NCBI GenBank assembly: GCA_029881255.1
Contig: JAOUMY010000011.1
Span: 107,083 to 171,082 of the forward strand
Reading direction: 5' to 3'
Origin: Gammaproteobacteria bacterium
Lineage (GTDB): Bacteria; Pseudomonadota; Gammaproteobacteria; S012-40
DNA length: 64,000 nt
The position numbers and the translations under genes are program-made. Each line of letters opens with the position of its first letter. Within the stretch, counting starts at the first letter, position 1. Below the pieces are notes generated by a model, which saw only the letters and a list, made by a program, of their open reading frames with translations, was not told the origin of the DNA and searched no databases. Below, piece by piece: positions 1 through 9,298 of the stretch.

Positions 1-275
1 TCGAGCAAATCGACAAAACGGCCCTCGTCTATCTCGAGGCAGGCACTGCACTGACCACAAGGTGTGGAACTGACCCCGTGTTCACAATTCAGGGACTTCG
101 CAAGGATACGCCCAAGCGTGGTCTTACCCACGCCGCGCGTGCCGGTAAACAGATAGGCATGATGTAACCTGTTGTTATCCAGAGCATTTATCAAAGCACG
201 CAGGACATGCTCCTGACCAACAACTTCGCCAAAATGCCGGGGACGCCACTTGCGCGCGAGAACCTGATACGCCAT
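1..275 (-). CDS. dnaX: DNA polymerase III gamma/tau subunit, N-terminal part (cut by window edge)
   Basis: Clamp-loader ATPase of the replicative polymerase, cytoplasmic. The minus-strand reading begins MAYQVLARKWRPRHF, the classic DnaX start, followed by GQEHVLRAL, then the Walker A motif GTRGVGKTT and the cysteine-rich zinc-binding stretch (CEHG..CGQCSAC). Only about the first 91 residues lie in the window; the gene runs off the left edge. The start is the ATG whose complement is at 273-275. The SRP RNA gene lies about 90 bp upstream on the same strand. Identification is firm from the start and motifs. Confidence 0.95.
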   Translation of the reverse strand, partial: MAYQVLARKWRPRHFGEVVGQEHVLRALINALDNNRLHHAYLFTGTRGVGKTTLGRILAKSLNCEHGVSSTPCGQCSACLEIDEGRFVDLL

Positions 276-366
276 TACGATCTGTCTTCTGATGACTATT
301 CGGGACCGGCGATTTTAGCAGAATTCTGTGGAGAATACCGACTTGAACTGCTGAGAAAAAGAAATT

Positions 367-482
367 GGAGGCAACCCATACCAGCCACACCTCGGCGCCC
401 GAGTCCATCGTTACGGCTGCTCCCTTCCGGGCCTGACCGGGTTCACGATCTATCGTCGCGAGGGGACCGATATGGGTCACCA
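367..482 (-). ncRNA. ffs: Bacterial small SRP RNA (4.5S RNA)
   Basis: RNA scaffold of the signal recognition particle, which binds Ffh and targets nascent membrane proteins to FtsY. On the minus strand the hallmark apical domain reads GGTCAGGCCCGGAAGGGAGC followed by AGCC, containing the GGAAG tetraloop region and the asymmetric internal loop. The ends pair as a long helix: GTGACCCATA at the 5' side against TATGGGTTGCC at the 3' side. Length near 115 nt fits the short proteobacterial form. Exact ends are estimated from the terminal pairing. Proximity to dnaX is common in Gammaproteobacteria. Confidence 0.93.
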
Positions 483-553
483 CGGAAACTAACACAAATT
501 TGAAGGTCGCGCATTATCCGTTATGTAATACGGTGATGCAAGGAAGTCCGAGG

Positions 554-1123
554 TTAGTGAGCCATCGCATGCAACTCCACGCAAGCCTCGGGTCGGATGA
601 CTGTCCAGGTCTCGCTCAGGTGATCGACCCGTTGCTGGAGAATTTCACTATCGGAGGCGGTAATCAGACAAAGACGCGCCGTATGCGTTTGCCCCATACG
701 AAACACAAAGGGCTGGTCCCGGCGTTCCAAACGTCTTTTCGGGCCAGGAGGGATTTTGGCGCCGTGAAATAATACATCGGGTTTCTTTCCGTCTAACATT
801 CCCGCAAGCGAGACATTGACAGGACGGATACTGGAAAGATCAAACACGATGTCCTTATCGGGATCAATCTCATCATTGGTCGAAAGATTGGCAGCGCCGG
901 CTTCATTGTAATGAGCCGCAAGCGTCAAAGGCGATACCTGCATGTGCTGTTCGATTTCCTGTTGCACATCTGACGGCGAACGAACCTGCAGGAAAAACGG
1001 GATAGTAATCAAGATAAATATGGCAATCGCTACAAATGACACCAAGGTGCTGCGTCTGTTTATGCGTTGCTCACGCTGGAAAGCGCGCGCTTTTTCCTGA
1101 TCATCTTTATACGGACCCGGCAC
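554..1123 (-). CDS. Membrane-anchored hypothetical protein
   Basis: 189 residues of unknown function. A charged cytoplasmic head (about residues 1-25, rich in Lys, Arg and Glu) precedes one membrane segment (about 27-46, SFVAIAIFILITIPFFLQV), and the remaining ~140 residues should be periplasmic. No signal-peptidase site is evident, so this is probably a type II single-pass protein. I chose the GTG at 1123 because GGGGGGAG sits about 5 bases upstream of it, a very strong ribosome binding site. It is transcribed towards the SRP RNA and dnaX. I recognise no family; the open frame and ribosome binding site support it as real. Confidence 0.72.
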   Translation of the reverse strand: MPGPYKDDQEKARAFQREQRINRRSTLVSFVAIAIFILITIPFFLQVRSPSDVQQEIEQHMQVSPLTLAAHYNEAGAANLSTNDEIDPDKDIVFDLSSIRPVNVSLAGMLDGKKPDVLFHGAKIPPGPKRRLERRDQPFVFRMGQTHTARLCLITASDSEILQQRVDHLSETWTVIRPEACVELHAMAH

Positions 1124-1356
1124 AGATCTCCCCCCTCATTCGACAGGCGCCTAGTATAAATGCATTTCCTTACTCAAGCTCTGAAATTTAAACCGCGAAT
1201 AATGTAAAAGATTGCAACGTTTCTTAACAGTTCACCAGGCTATTGATTTCTTGCCAAAAAATCATCTGCCCAAAATTTGAAGCTTTAGCGCAGCGGTCGA
1301 TAAAGAGACCAAGCTCAAGTAATCGTGTGCAACTGACGAAAAAGCTTGCCAAGACG

Positions 1357-1827
1357 ATGCTTATTTCTCGCAATAACAAACATTGTCTGGCCGAAAGTGG
1401 AAACGTTACTGGTTCAATGTCCTCCGGATACTCCGGGATGCGCATTCCTGAGGCCCAAGATTCAAGGTTAGCGAATATGATGTATGCAGGAAACACCGCC
1501 TTAAGTGGCGACTATGACAACTATATGGAACGCAGAAAATCCATGCGCCGTCCATCGGAAGGAACAAACGTATTGCTCGACATTTATGAGTTGGGCTATC
1601 TGCGTGGAGAGATTTCTGACGTCTCATACGAAGGCATGTTCATCAATACACTGCCGACGATTTTATATCCCAATACCAGCGTGGAATTACTGTTCAATAT
1701 CGACGGTGATGTACGACGCGCAGAAGCCTATGTCATCAGGCGCAACTCAAAAGGCGTTGGCTTGTGGATAGACCGCCAGCAAAAATGCAATGAGTGGCTG
1801 ATCGACAACATCCTCCCCAACTCCTGA
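1357..1827 (+). CDS. PilZ-domain protein
   Basis: Probable c-di-GMP receptor. The PilZ core occupies the last ~100 residues. It starts with an arginine motif (ERRKSMRRPSEG, matching RxxxR) and continues with the second signature DVSYEGMFI, matching (D/N)xSxxG. Both c-di-GMP contact motifs are therefore present. The N-terminal part is low in recognisable features. The start is uncertain: the frame is open back to a TTG at 1243, and ATGs occur at 1357, 1417, 1438 and 1525, none with a clear ribosome binding site. A rho-independent terminator follows the stop. It may act with the GGDEF proteins elsewhere in the window, but no target is adjacent. Confidence 0.8.
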   Translation: MLISRNNKHCLAESGNVTGSMSSGYSGMRIPEAQDSRLANMMYAGNTALSGDYDNYMERRKSMRRPSEGTNVLLDIYELGYLRGEISDVSYEGMFINTLPTILYPNTSVELLFNIDGDVRRAEAYVIRRNSKGVGLWIDRQQKCNEWLIDNILPNS

Positions 1828-1841
1828 TACCTGGTTTGAAA

Positions 1842-1880
1842 TAACAGCCCGTACCCCAAAAGGATACGGGCTGTTTATAT
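1842..1880 (+). terminator. Rho-independent terminator after the PilZ gene
   Basis: An 11-bp stem (AACAGCCCGTA paired with TACGGGCTGTT) closes a short loop and is followed by the T-rich run TATATTTGT. It lies 14 bases after the PilZ stop codon. Confidence 0.85.
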
Positions 1881-1995
1881 TTGTACTGTTAAAACTCCAG
1901 CCCGCATTTGCTATACTTCCGCAGCCCAGAGCCGGGCTTTAATCATCAAACCCGTCTTACCCGGTAACAAAATCATTCACAGCAAAAAGGCTATC

Positions 1996-2574
1996 ATGCA
2001 AACACCTAATACTCCTACGGTCAGCATCAGTCAATCAGTCGCCATCCTGGTCGACGGCAATAACATTGAGCGGTCTATCCATGACGCCAGTGATGATCCC
2101 TACACCATGCTTAATTTCGATACGCTGATACCCAAATTACTCGACAACCGGGGCCTGAATCGTCTCGTCTATTTTCGCGAAGGCCGTTATATCTCAGAGA
2201 AGCTACAGGAACGACTGCATCAGCACTATCACGGTTCGGTCCAGCCCTGTCACAAAAGCGCGGATATTCCGCTCAGCATCAAGGCCATGCAACTGGCCAG
2301 CAAAGTCGATACGATTATCATCATGTCGGGCGACTCGGATTACATTGAGTTGGTAAGACACCTAAAAGTAGAAGGCGTACGTGTGGAAATCGCTGCAGTT
2401 CCCCATGCAACGTCTAATCTTTTGCGCGAGGAAGCAGACTATTTTCATGAAATAGGCAAAGACGATTGGTTTAGCCTGCCGAAAAAATCTCGACCATACC
2501 CAAAGAAAACTCAGACGACCACTGGCAGTAGTAGCAGCAGTAATTCCAATCCTACGACGTTTCAGGTGGAGTAA
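1996..2574 (+). CDS. NYN-domain (LabA/DUF88-type) protein
   Basis: Predicted PIN-fold RNase-like protein of 192 residues. The N-terminal motif AILVDGNNIE supplies the conserved Asp of NYN domains. Further acidic signatures follow: KSADIPLSIKAM (second Asp) and IIIMSGDSDYIELV (third acidic cluster, the typical SGDSDF-like motif). The C-terminus is a low-complexity Ser/Thr/Lys tail. The family is thought to be metal-dependent nucleases acting on RNA; activity here is inferred. The ATG at 1996 follows AAAAAGGC a few bases upstream. The 3' end overlaps the convergent GIY-YIG gene by 23 bp. Confidence 0.87.
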   Translation: MQTPNTPTVSISQSVAILVDGNNIERSIHDASDDPYTMLNFDTLIPKLLDNRGLNRLVYFREGRYISEKLQERLHQHYHGSVQPCHKSADIPLSIKAMQLASKVDTIIIMSGDSDYIELVRHLKVEGVRVEIAAVPHATSNLLREEADYFHEIGKDDWFSLPKKSRPYPKKTQTTTGSSSSSNSNPTTFQVE

Positions 2575-2809
2575 ACAGACTCAGTTTCGCCTTTCTGTTT
2601 AATTGTTTAATCTCATGTTCGCGTTTCGCTGCGGCGGAACGCGAATGTACTTCTTCTGAATAAACCAAGGTTACCGGCCTGCGCGCCCGCGTGTATTTTG
2701 CCGCCTGTGGCGAAGAATTATGTTCTTCCACCCGGCGCTCAACATCGGTTGCTATACCCGTGTATAAAGTCTCATCGGCGCAACGAAGTATGTAAACAAA
2801 CCAACTCAT
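2552..2809 (-). CDS. GIY-YIG domain protein (YhbQ/UPF0213 type)
   Basis: 85-residue single-domain GIY-YIG protein. The signature is WFVYILRC..TLYTGIATDVERRVEEHN, with the two Tyr motifs (VYI and YTG), the Arg in VERR and the downstream Glu in KREHEIKQL. Size and layout match the small stand-alone UPF0213 proteins, which have structure-specific DNA endonuclease folds but mostly unproven roles. The start ATG lies at 2809 with only a weak ribosome binding site. It converges on and overlaps the NYN gene. It is probably a DNA-processing enzyme; the substrate cannot be told from sequence. Confidence 0.9.
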   Translation of the reverse strand: MSWFVYILRCADETLYTGIATDVERRVEEHNSSPQAAKYTRARRPVTLVYSEEVHSRSAAAKREHEIKQLNRKAKLSLFTPPETS

Positions 2810-2847
2810 CGTCAGTCAGGATTCCAGGTTCAACAACGGGCACCATA

Positions 2848-3801
2848 CTACAGAATTTCTGCTAGCTTCAACTGAGTGGGATAAGGTTCGAGATACCATT
2901 GCCCGGCAATATATTCATCTGGATATTGTTGTAAACACTGTTTTATCGATTCGATTGGCACATTCAACGGGAGCTTCCCCGCGTGATATTTTTCAATTGC
3001 CTGGAGTACGCGGCGCTTTTCGACGTCATTCACGCGTGTTTTGAAAAAGCCATAGATATGCGTCAGAACGTTTACGTGGCTGTCACGGGTAACATGCTGT
3101 CTTAATACCTGCATCATCGTCTTAAAGTAATCCTGCGCAACAATGTTGATATCCTGGTCCGACATTTCGGCCACCATTCTTCCCAGTGTTCGATATCCAC
3201 CTTCATGATGCGCCTGATACAAGAATTTGTGGTGTTGATGAAACATCAATAATGCGCCAGGCGTTATGCCTTGTTGCTGTATGTCTTGCCAACGCTTCAT
3301 AACAAATATTCGGGTAAGAAAGTTGTCACGCCTATATGGATCATCAAGCCCCGCTTCATCTTCCACTGGCAAATCAGGGTTTTGCTGCATAATCTGCTGC
3401 GCAAACATGCCTACGCCATCCTCTTCAAATTCATTTGTTGAGCGAAAGCGTTTCACACCCTGAATTCCACAACTTGGAGAGCCTTTTTTGAAGACAAATC
3501 CACTATACGCCGCTGTTTGTAAGGCGACGGTTACACCGTATTCCCGCAATGCCTGGGTGAAATCGGTGTGCGGCGCATCCACTCCCCTGACGCGGACCGT
3601 ATCAGCCGCCATCACCAGCTGTATCGGTGGCCGAGGCACGCCCAAACCGATAGCGACTTCAGGGCAAATCCCAAGCAATTCGACATGGACCGCCAGGGTT
3701 TCGGAGAGCCAGGAGTAAACCTTGTGCTCCCCGTCATAACGGACCGGCTGACCGAGTAGACAGGCACTGACGCCGATTCGAATTTGCCCCATATATCTCA
3801 T
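2848..3801 (-). CDS. DUF523-DUF1722 fusion protein (YbgA-like; TudS-type N-terminal domain)
   Basis: 317 residues in two domains. Residues ~6-150 are DUF523, with three conserved cysteines: Cys14 (VSACLLG), Cys46 (GICPEV) and Cys111 (GSPSCG). In the characterised thiouracil desulfurase TudS such cysteines hold a [4Fe-4S] cluster, so a thiolated-nucleobase or related desulfurase role is plausible for this domain. Residues ~185-310 are DUF1722 (YbgA), with LMFHQHHKFLYQAH and a C-terminal YPLP-like segment. Either Met1 or Met4 could be the start. In other bacteria this fusion often neighbours photolyase genes; none is visible here. Confidence 0.9.
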   Translation of the reverse strand: MRYMGQIRIGVSACLLGQPVRYDGEHKVYSWLSETLAVHVELLGICPEVAIGLGVPRPPIQLVMAADTVRVRGVDAPHTDFTQALREYGVTVALQTAAYSGFVFKKGSPSCGIQGVKRFRSTNEFEEDGVGMFAQQIMQQNPDLPVEDEAGLDDPYRRDNFLTRIFVMKRWQDIQQQGITPGALLMFHQHHKFLYQAHHEGGYRTLGRMVAEMSDQDINIVAQDYFKTMMQVLRQHVTRDSHVNVLTHIYGFFKTRVNDVEKRRVLQAIEKYHAGKLPLNVPIESIKQCLQQYPDEYIAGQWYLEPYPTQLKLAEIL

Positions 3802-3896
3802 CCCAAGCTACTGAATTTCAGTCAAGTTTAGCCCGTTTTTGCCGATCTCTATTGAGTTAATACACTGATTTGAAACACTGTAAGGGCCTACTAATC

Positions 3897-6056
3897 ATGA
3901 ACACTCGATTTCATGGGAGTACGAGACGCATACGCCTACTGCTTCTCGTCATTTTTCTTGGACTGGCGCAAGGTGTCGCCGCGGAAAACCTACCCATGCT
4001 GGACGAAGACCCGTTGCTCGACGACTTACTCAAGGAGTTGAAACAGGTCACCGCCATCGCCACACGCACCAAACTCAATATCGACTATGTCCCCGGGATG
4101 GTCAGCGTACTACATGGGCATGACCTACTGGAAAGCGGACTGTATACCGTACACGACGCATTGCAAACCGTCCCCGGCATCGAAATCACCGTATCGAACG
4201 AAGGTCAGTCGCATTATCTCATGCGAGGTATCGGTAAGAGCTTTTCGTCTGGCAAGGTGAAAATGCTGGTTAACGGTCGACCGCAAAACGCCACATTGAG
4301 CGCGGCGAGTACGGCGTCAGCCATTCCCGTGCAGATGATTGATCGCATCGAAATCATTCGCGGCCCTGGCTCAGCGATTTATGGTGAATACGCGTTTGCT
4401 GGCGTTATCAATATCGTTACTCGTCAAGATCAACAGGCCTATTTTTTCGGCAGTCACTTAAACCGCAAAGGCGCAGGCTTTGCCTGGGCCAATACAAACA
4501 GCAACCATCCATTCAAATACGCGTTCAATTTTTCTGTTTCGCAACAGGCTGGCGAAAACGTGCAAGCGGGAAATGACTTTTTGAAAGACATTAGTACTGG
4601 CAATACTGCTGTAGACGATCTGTTCCACAACATTTCGAATTCGCCCGGCACCAGCAACGAATTTGAACAGGCATTTACATCTACGCTCAACATGTCGTAC
4701 AAAAATGTGAAGTGGGATAATATTTTTCTTTCACAGTCGATGGGTGACTACTTCGGTATCGCCAACACATTACCATCAAATGTCACACCAATAAGACAGA
4801 TTAATACGTTTGCTTCTGACTTAGAAACCACTAAGAACCTGAGCGAACACAGCTCGTTGAAGGGAGGTATCGGTGCACGCGCCTATTTCCTGCGCAGCAA
4901 AGAACATCAATTTTTCCCCGCAGGATTTCCAGACACATCAACTTCTAATGGCTCTGGCTACGATAACTATTTTGATAGCGGTGTTCTAGGCGGTCCGAAT
5001 TACACTGACTATGAAGTCAGAGGCAATATAGAACTCAACTATTCACGGCAGGAAAGTCACGAGATACTACTCGGTGTATACGCCTCGTTTGCTCAACAGG
5101 GCAATACCTGGGCAACACGTAACCATGCGCTCTTGCCTGACGGAAACATACAAGAAATTCCACTGACGGAATTTCGCGGTTCCGAAAACTGGCTAACTGA
5201 AGGCAACACGCGCACGCTAGTCAGCTTATACGCGCAGGATCAGTGGCGCGTATGGAAGCCATTCACATTTACGTTCGGCGGACGCATTGATTACTATGCA
5301 GAGATTGGTAGCAGCATAAACCCTCGCATTGCCGGCGTGTACAATATTCAGGATCGTCACGTGTTCAAGGGGCAGTTTTCCCGGGCTTTTCGACCACCGA
5401 CGTTCATCGAAATGTTTGCGCAGAACAATCTGGTTACCTCGGGCAATCCCAATATTGAGGCAGAAACGATTGAGTCGACAGAGGTTGGCTATATTTTCAA
5501 TGGCGCGCTAACGCGAATAAGGGCGACGACGTTTTATAGCGTACTCGATGACCTGATCATCTTAGATAGCAATGGTCAGTATCAGAATCTTGAAAGCACA
5601 AAAACAGAAGGCGCTGAGTTTGAGTTTCAACAACGTTTTCCTGGCAATATTACCTTCAATGCCAATGCAACCTACTTGCGGGTTCGAGACACGCTCAGCG
5701 ATCAACCCATCCCGAATATCGCTACCGTCTTCGGCTATGCCGATTTACATTACAAACCCGTTGCCGATACGGCCTTATCGCTCAATACGCAATATATCGG
5801 GCCGCGCAAACGCGAAGCCGGCGATACCCGTGAAGCGTTGTCATCCTATTACCTGCTCAATGCCAGCCTATCCTTGAGCAATCTGTTATCACGGGGACTG
5901 GTCTTACGCATAGGCGTGAAAAACATACTCGATCAAGCGGTTTATCATCCGGCGTCACTCGTCTCATTTTTTCAACAAACTCTGCCCGCCTTTGCAAGCG
6001 ACTACCCTCGACCGGGGCGGGAAATCTGGGCCAACCTGAGTTACGAGTTTGACTAA
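3897..6056 (+). CDS. TonB-dependent outer-membrane receptor
   Basis: Outer-membrane active transporter or transducer of about 719 residues. A signal peptide (RIRLLLLVIFLGLAQGVAA, cleavage before ENLP) is followed by a plug domain (~45-165) with VHDALQTVPGIEI, YLMRGIG and the typical RIEIIRGPGSAIYGEYAFAG end of plug, then a 22-strand-type barrel. I chose the ATG at 3897, preceded by AAGGGCC, over the TTG at 3870. The YfiR-like gene starts 2 bases after its stop and the kinase overlaps that gene, so the three form one unit. No ligand can be read from sequence; cobalamin, siderophore or carbohydrate are all possible. Confidence 0.93.
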   Translation: MNTRFHGSTRRIRLLLLVIFLGLAQGVAAENLPMLDEDPLLDDLLKELKQVTAIATRTKLNIDYVPGMVSVLHGHDLLESGLYTVHDALQTVPGIEITVSNEGQSHYLMRGIGKSFSSGKVKMLVNGRPQNATLSAASTASAIPVQMIDRIEIIRGPGSAIYGEYAFAGVINIVTRQDQQAYFFGSHLNRKGAGFAWANTNSNHPFKYAFNFSVSQQAGENVQAGNDFLKDISTGNTAVDDLFHNISNSPGTSNEFEQAFTSTLNMSYKNVKWDNIFLSQSMGDYFGIANTLPSNVTPIRQINTFASDLETTKNLSEHSSLKGGIGARAYFLRSKEHQFFPAGFPDTSTSNGSGYDNYFDSGVLGGPNYTDYEVRGNIELNYSRQESHEILLGVYASFAQQGNTWATRNHALLPDGNIQEIPLTEFRGSENWLTEGNTRTLVSLYAQDQWRVWKPFTFTFGGRIDYYAEIGSSINPRIAGVYNIQDRHVFKGQFSRAFRPPTFIEMFAQNNLVTSGNPNIEAETIESTEVGYIFNGALTRIRATTFYSVLDDLIILDSNGQYQNLESTKTEGAEFEFQQRFPGNITFNANATYLRVRDTLSDQPIPNIATVFGYADLHYKPVADTALSLNTQYIGPRKREAGDTREALSSYYLLNASLSLSNLLSRGLVLRIGVKNILDQAVYHPASLVSFFQQTLPAFASDYPRPGREIWANLSYEFD

Positions 6057-6058
6057 AC

Positions 6059-6613
6059 ATGATGCGTAGAACGACTTATCTTCTGGCCACTTTACTGCTC
6101 TGCATAGCAGGTGTCGTGCATGCAGACTCTGACCAGGAGCGTCGTCTCGCGATTTCTATTTCCATATTCCCACGCATTGTTGCAGTCGATGTGGATTTAG
6201 AAAAGAAACTGGTACAGGACAACATACGCCTCCTGCTTATCTATCGTGATCACGCAGAAAATGCGCAATCCGCGGCATCACTGCTTATGAGCAAAGTTTC
6301 CAATATCGCCGGACGAAAAGTCATCGTCGAGCCTATATCGCTCGAAACCCTCGAATCTGGCGAAGCCCAAGCGTTCAGCGGCGCGCTATTGGTGGAACCA
6401 CTATCACGCAATGAATTAGAAAAAGTCATCCAGCTAACATCTGACAAGGGATTACTGCTTTTTTCTCCCTATGAAGGCGACGTGGAATCGGGCGTAATCG
6501 CCAGTATTTTTGTCGGCGCCAAGATCCAACCCTATTTCAATATTACTACCATTAAGAAATCGGGGATCAGGCTAAAACCTGCGATCATGGGAGTTTCCAA
6601 GCTGTATGAATAA
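6059..6613 (+). CDS. YfiR-like (DUF4154-type) periplasmic protein
   Basis: 184 residues with a signal peptide (residues 1-22, cleavage after VVHA). The C-terminal half follows the YfiR/DUF4154 pattern: a GALLVEPL strand, [31 protein letters not shown], then a helix ending [17 protein letters not shown], equivalent to the 'aGLklSskLLklA' end of YfiR. In Pseudomonas YfiR is a periplasmic repressor of a membrane diguanylate cyclase. Here the partner would be the downstream kinase, whose gene overlaps by 8 bp. I assign the family from pattern, not alignment, so a related fold is possible. Confidence 0.72.
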   Translation: MMRRTTYLLATLLLCIAGVVHADSDQERRLAISISIFPRIVAVDVDLEKKLVQDNIRLLLIYRDHAENAQSAASLLMSKVSNIAGRKVIVEPISLETLESGEAQAFSGALLVEPLSRNELEKVIQLTSDKGLLLFSPYEGDVESGVIASIFVGAKIQPYFNITTIKKSGIRLKPAIMGVSKLYE

Positions 6614-8900
6614 ACTCACCACCAAGATCAACAGCCTCTATTTCGGCACACTGTTTTTCCTGCTGATCTCGCTCATTATTGGCTGGGTGGCGATATTCAT
6701 TCCCTTTGTACACGAAAGCGAACAAACCAAGGCCGATCTGTTAATGACGCCTTATGTTCCGATCTTCGAACAGTTTCTCGATGAAAAACGCTATGACGAA
6801 CTGAACATATTGTTTCAGAAATTGATGCTGCTCAAAGACGAACGCTATGGAACGCCTTTCATACTCAAATTGGCCATGAAACTTGACGACGGTAAAACCT
6901 TCACTCAAGTCAACAACGACAGACGCAGCATTTTTAAAAACAGTACGCCCATATTTTCTCCAAGCACTTTTGAGCTAACCGGCACGTTGGAAATGACGTA
7001 TAACGATTTCTTGTACAAAAAAATCATACGCAATTCCGAACTAACGATTTTTAGCGCCATTTCGATATGCGTTTTACTAATGGTAATTGGACAACGTGCG
7101 CTACGACAATTTTTACGACCGCTCAGCGTACTTTCCAATTTTCTTGCCGGCACCGAATCCATGGATATCAAAAATATGCCCGGCATCGGAATTAACGCCA
7201 GCACGGAGATCATTAATGTCTGGCACGCCACGGAAATCATGCTGGCACGCATACGCCAGCGAGAGAAAGAGCTAAACGCGGAGCACGAAGTTGCGCAAAA
7301 TGCACTACGCCTCAAACTGGAAGCGGAAGATGCGAACAAGGCCAAGAGCCAGTTTCTCGCCAATATGAGTCACGAGCTTCGTACGCCTCTTAACGCCATC
7401 ATAGGCTATAGCGAATTAATGGAAGATGACCTGGTTGAATCCGGTAATCAGGAATTACTCCCGGACTTGCGCAAGATAAGAGATTCGGGTTTGCACCTGC
7501 TTTCCCTTATCAACGACATTCTCGATCTGTCCAAGATTGAAGCTGGCCGCATGGATATCTATATAGAAGAGATATCGATTACAGACATGTGTCAGACCAT
7601 ACTGGCCACCATCGAGCCACTGGCGCAAAAGAACAATAATCACCTCATCACACTGCTTCCGCCTGAGGGAACTAAGATCAATACCGACGTTACCAAACTC
7701 AAGCAAAGTATTTTGAACCTGCTCAGCAATGCGGCAAAATTCACGCAAGATGGTGAAATCGGTTTCGAAGTCAGAATTTTTGAGGACGAGGAACCAAAGC
7801 AGTTACAGGTCACGATTTCTGACTCCGGTATCGGCATGACCAGTGAGCAACTGGAAAAACTGTTTCTACCGTTTACTCAGGCAGATATTTCCACAACGCG
7901 TAAATACGGTGGCACCGGACTCGGATTAGCTATTACTCAGAAATTTTGCCAGATGCTCGGTGGTGATATTCGGGTTAACAGCACTGTCAACCAAGGCTCA
8001 ACGTTCGAAATGCGTCTGCCTTTATACGACGACAAACGGCAATTTTCCGTAGCGCAATCCGATACACATTTGAGAATAAACTCCATAGACCCTGAACGAT
8101 TGCGGTTCGCGCTGGAACAACCGGCTGTGGATAAAGATGAGCGTCGCAGTAAGGTCAGCACGGTACTGGTTATTGACGACGATGTTTCGACGCTGGATTT
8201 GCTCACCACTATTTTGTCCAAGGACGGATTCAAAGTTCTGACGGCAACCTCAGGTGAAGAGGGATTGGAAATCGCCAGCAATGAATATCCCGATGTCATC
8301 TTGCTGGACGTCATTATGCCGGGGTTCGGCGGCTGGGATGTTTTGGTGCATCTACGCTCCGATCCAACGCTGTCGTCCATCCCCATAATCATGATGTCTT
8401 ACGAAGACGAGAAAGCCGCATCGACGGCTATGGGCGTACCCTATTTTTCACTTAAACCGCTGGACCGGGACACCATCTTGGGATACGTCAAATCCTGCGT
8501 CAGAAAACAAAAAGAAGCGTCAGTGCTCATCATTGACAGTCACAAGGAAGTGCGAAAGCTGTATCGTAGCGTGTTCGAAGATCAGGGTTGGCGTGTTTAT
8601 GAAAGCGCAGACGCAATCTCAGGATTCGAGATGGCGCGGCGACATTATCCCAAATTGATCATTACGGATGTTATATTACCTGACCTGAGTGGACAGGATG
8701 CGATCAGGCAGTTTAAATCTGATGAATCGACCAAACATATCCCTATCATCGTGGTGACGATGCTGGAGATGGATGCACCTGAAACCGAAGGTCTGGAGCC
8801 ACTTATTGCCGGCTACTTTAAACGTGGCAGCTACTCAATCGAGAAGCTGGTGATGCAGATAGATGGCATATTGAAAGAACAAGTACAGAGATCTGGCTAA
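6606..8900 (+). CDS. Hybrid sensor histidine kinase with two receiver domains
   Basis: 764 residues. Two membrane segments (~12-34 and ~147-163) enclose a ~110-residue periplasmic sensor. A linker and coiled coil (~200-245) lead to HisKA with His256 in [14 protein letters not shown]. The HATPase follows, with an N box (NLLSNAAKF), DSGIGM and GGTGLGLAI. Receiver 1 (~520-635) has DDD, Asp568 and a Lys-Pro (SLKPLD). Receiver 2 (~640-755) keeps Asp688 and a Lys but has only a single Asp at the acidic pocket (IIDSHKE). The gene overlaps the YfiR-like gene by 8 bp. The inferred role is sensing receptor occupancy or periplasmic state through the YfiR-like protein. No DNA-binding output lies in the operon. 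Confidence 0.92.
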   Translation: MNKLTTKINSLYFGTLFFLLISLIIGWVAIFIPFVHESEQTKADLLMTPYVPIFEQFLDEKRYDELNILFQKLMLLKDERYGTPFILKLAMKLDDGKTFTQVNNDRRSIFKNSTPIFSPSTFELTGTLEMTYNDFLYKKIIRNSELTIFSAISICVLLMVIGQRALRQFLRPLSVLSNFLAGTESMDIKNMPGIGINASTEIINVWHATEIMLARIRQREKELNAEHEVAQNALRLKLEAEDANKAKSQFLANMSHELRTPLNAIIGYSELMEDDLVESGNQELLPDLRKIRDSGLHLLSLINDILDLSKIEAGRMDIYIEEISITDMCQTILATIEPLAQKNNNHLITLLPPEGTKINTDVTKLKQSILNLLSNAAKFTQDGEIGFEVRIFEDEEPKQLQVTISDSGIGMTSEQLEKLFLPFTQADISTTRKYGGTGLGLAITQKFCQMLGGDIRVNSTVNQGSTFEMRLPLYDDKRQFSVAQSDTHLRINSIDPERLRFALEQPAVDKDERRSKVSTVLVIDDDVSTLDLLTTILSKDGFKVLTATSGEEGLEIASNEYPDVILLDVIMPGFGGWDVLVHLRSDPTLSSIPIIMMSYEDEKAASTAMGVPYFSLKPLDRDTILGYVKSCVRKQKEASVLIIDSHKEVRKLYRSVFEDQGWRVYESADAISGFEMARRHYPKLIITDVILPDLSGQDAIRQFKSDESTKHIPIIVVTMLEMDAPETEGLEPLIAGYFKRGSYSIEKLVMQIDGILKEQVQRSG

Positions 8901-8944
8901 AGATTGCCATCTCTTAAACCCATGAGAAAACATCTCTCGTCTAT

Positions 8945-9298
8945 ATGCTCGAATTTTCCGATATTCTCGTCATTACGCTACTGGCTGCGATGGCGCACTT
9001 CTGGTGGAAGACCATGCAGGCACGGGAACAGGCAGTGAAACTCGCTCGCGATGCATGCGCGCGCGAGAATGTTCAGTTGCTTGATGCAACCGTTGCCTTG
9101 AAAAAGCTCAGTTGGGAAAAGGCGCCGAATGGCCGTCGTTATGGCTTGCGTTATTTTGGTTTTGAATTCAGTTGCGATGGCACCGACAGACGCGAGGGGT
9201 ATATTGCCCTACACGGACTGAACAAATACTCGCTAGTGATGGACTTACCCGTAAGCGAAGGAGTGACTATAGAGGAAATGCGGGACGGAGACGATTAA
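8945..9298 (+). CDS. DUF3301 family protein
   Basis: 117 residues with a short N-terminal hydrophobic helix (about 6-22), probably a membrane anchor, then a small cytoplasmic domain. The stretch RDACARENVQLLDATVALKKL followed by RRYGLRYFGFEFSCDG is the pattern of gammaproteobacterial DUF3301 proteins. Function is unknown. The gene starts 44 bp after the kinase and its stop overlaps the convergent hfq-like stop by three bases. Confidence 0.82.
   Translation: MLEFSDILVITLLAAMAHFWWKTMQAREQAVKLARDACARENVQLLDATVALKKLSWEKAPNGRRYGLRYFGFEFSCDGTDRREGYIALHGLNKYSLVMDLPVSEGVTIEEMRDGDD

Noticed and set aside
175..495. 106-codon minus-strand frame across the SRP RNA
   Set aside because: The SRP RNA and the start of dnaX account for this sequence; the frame has no protein features.
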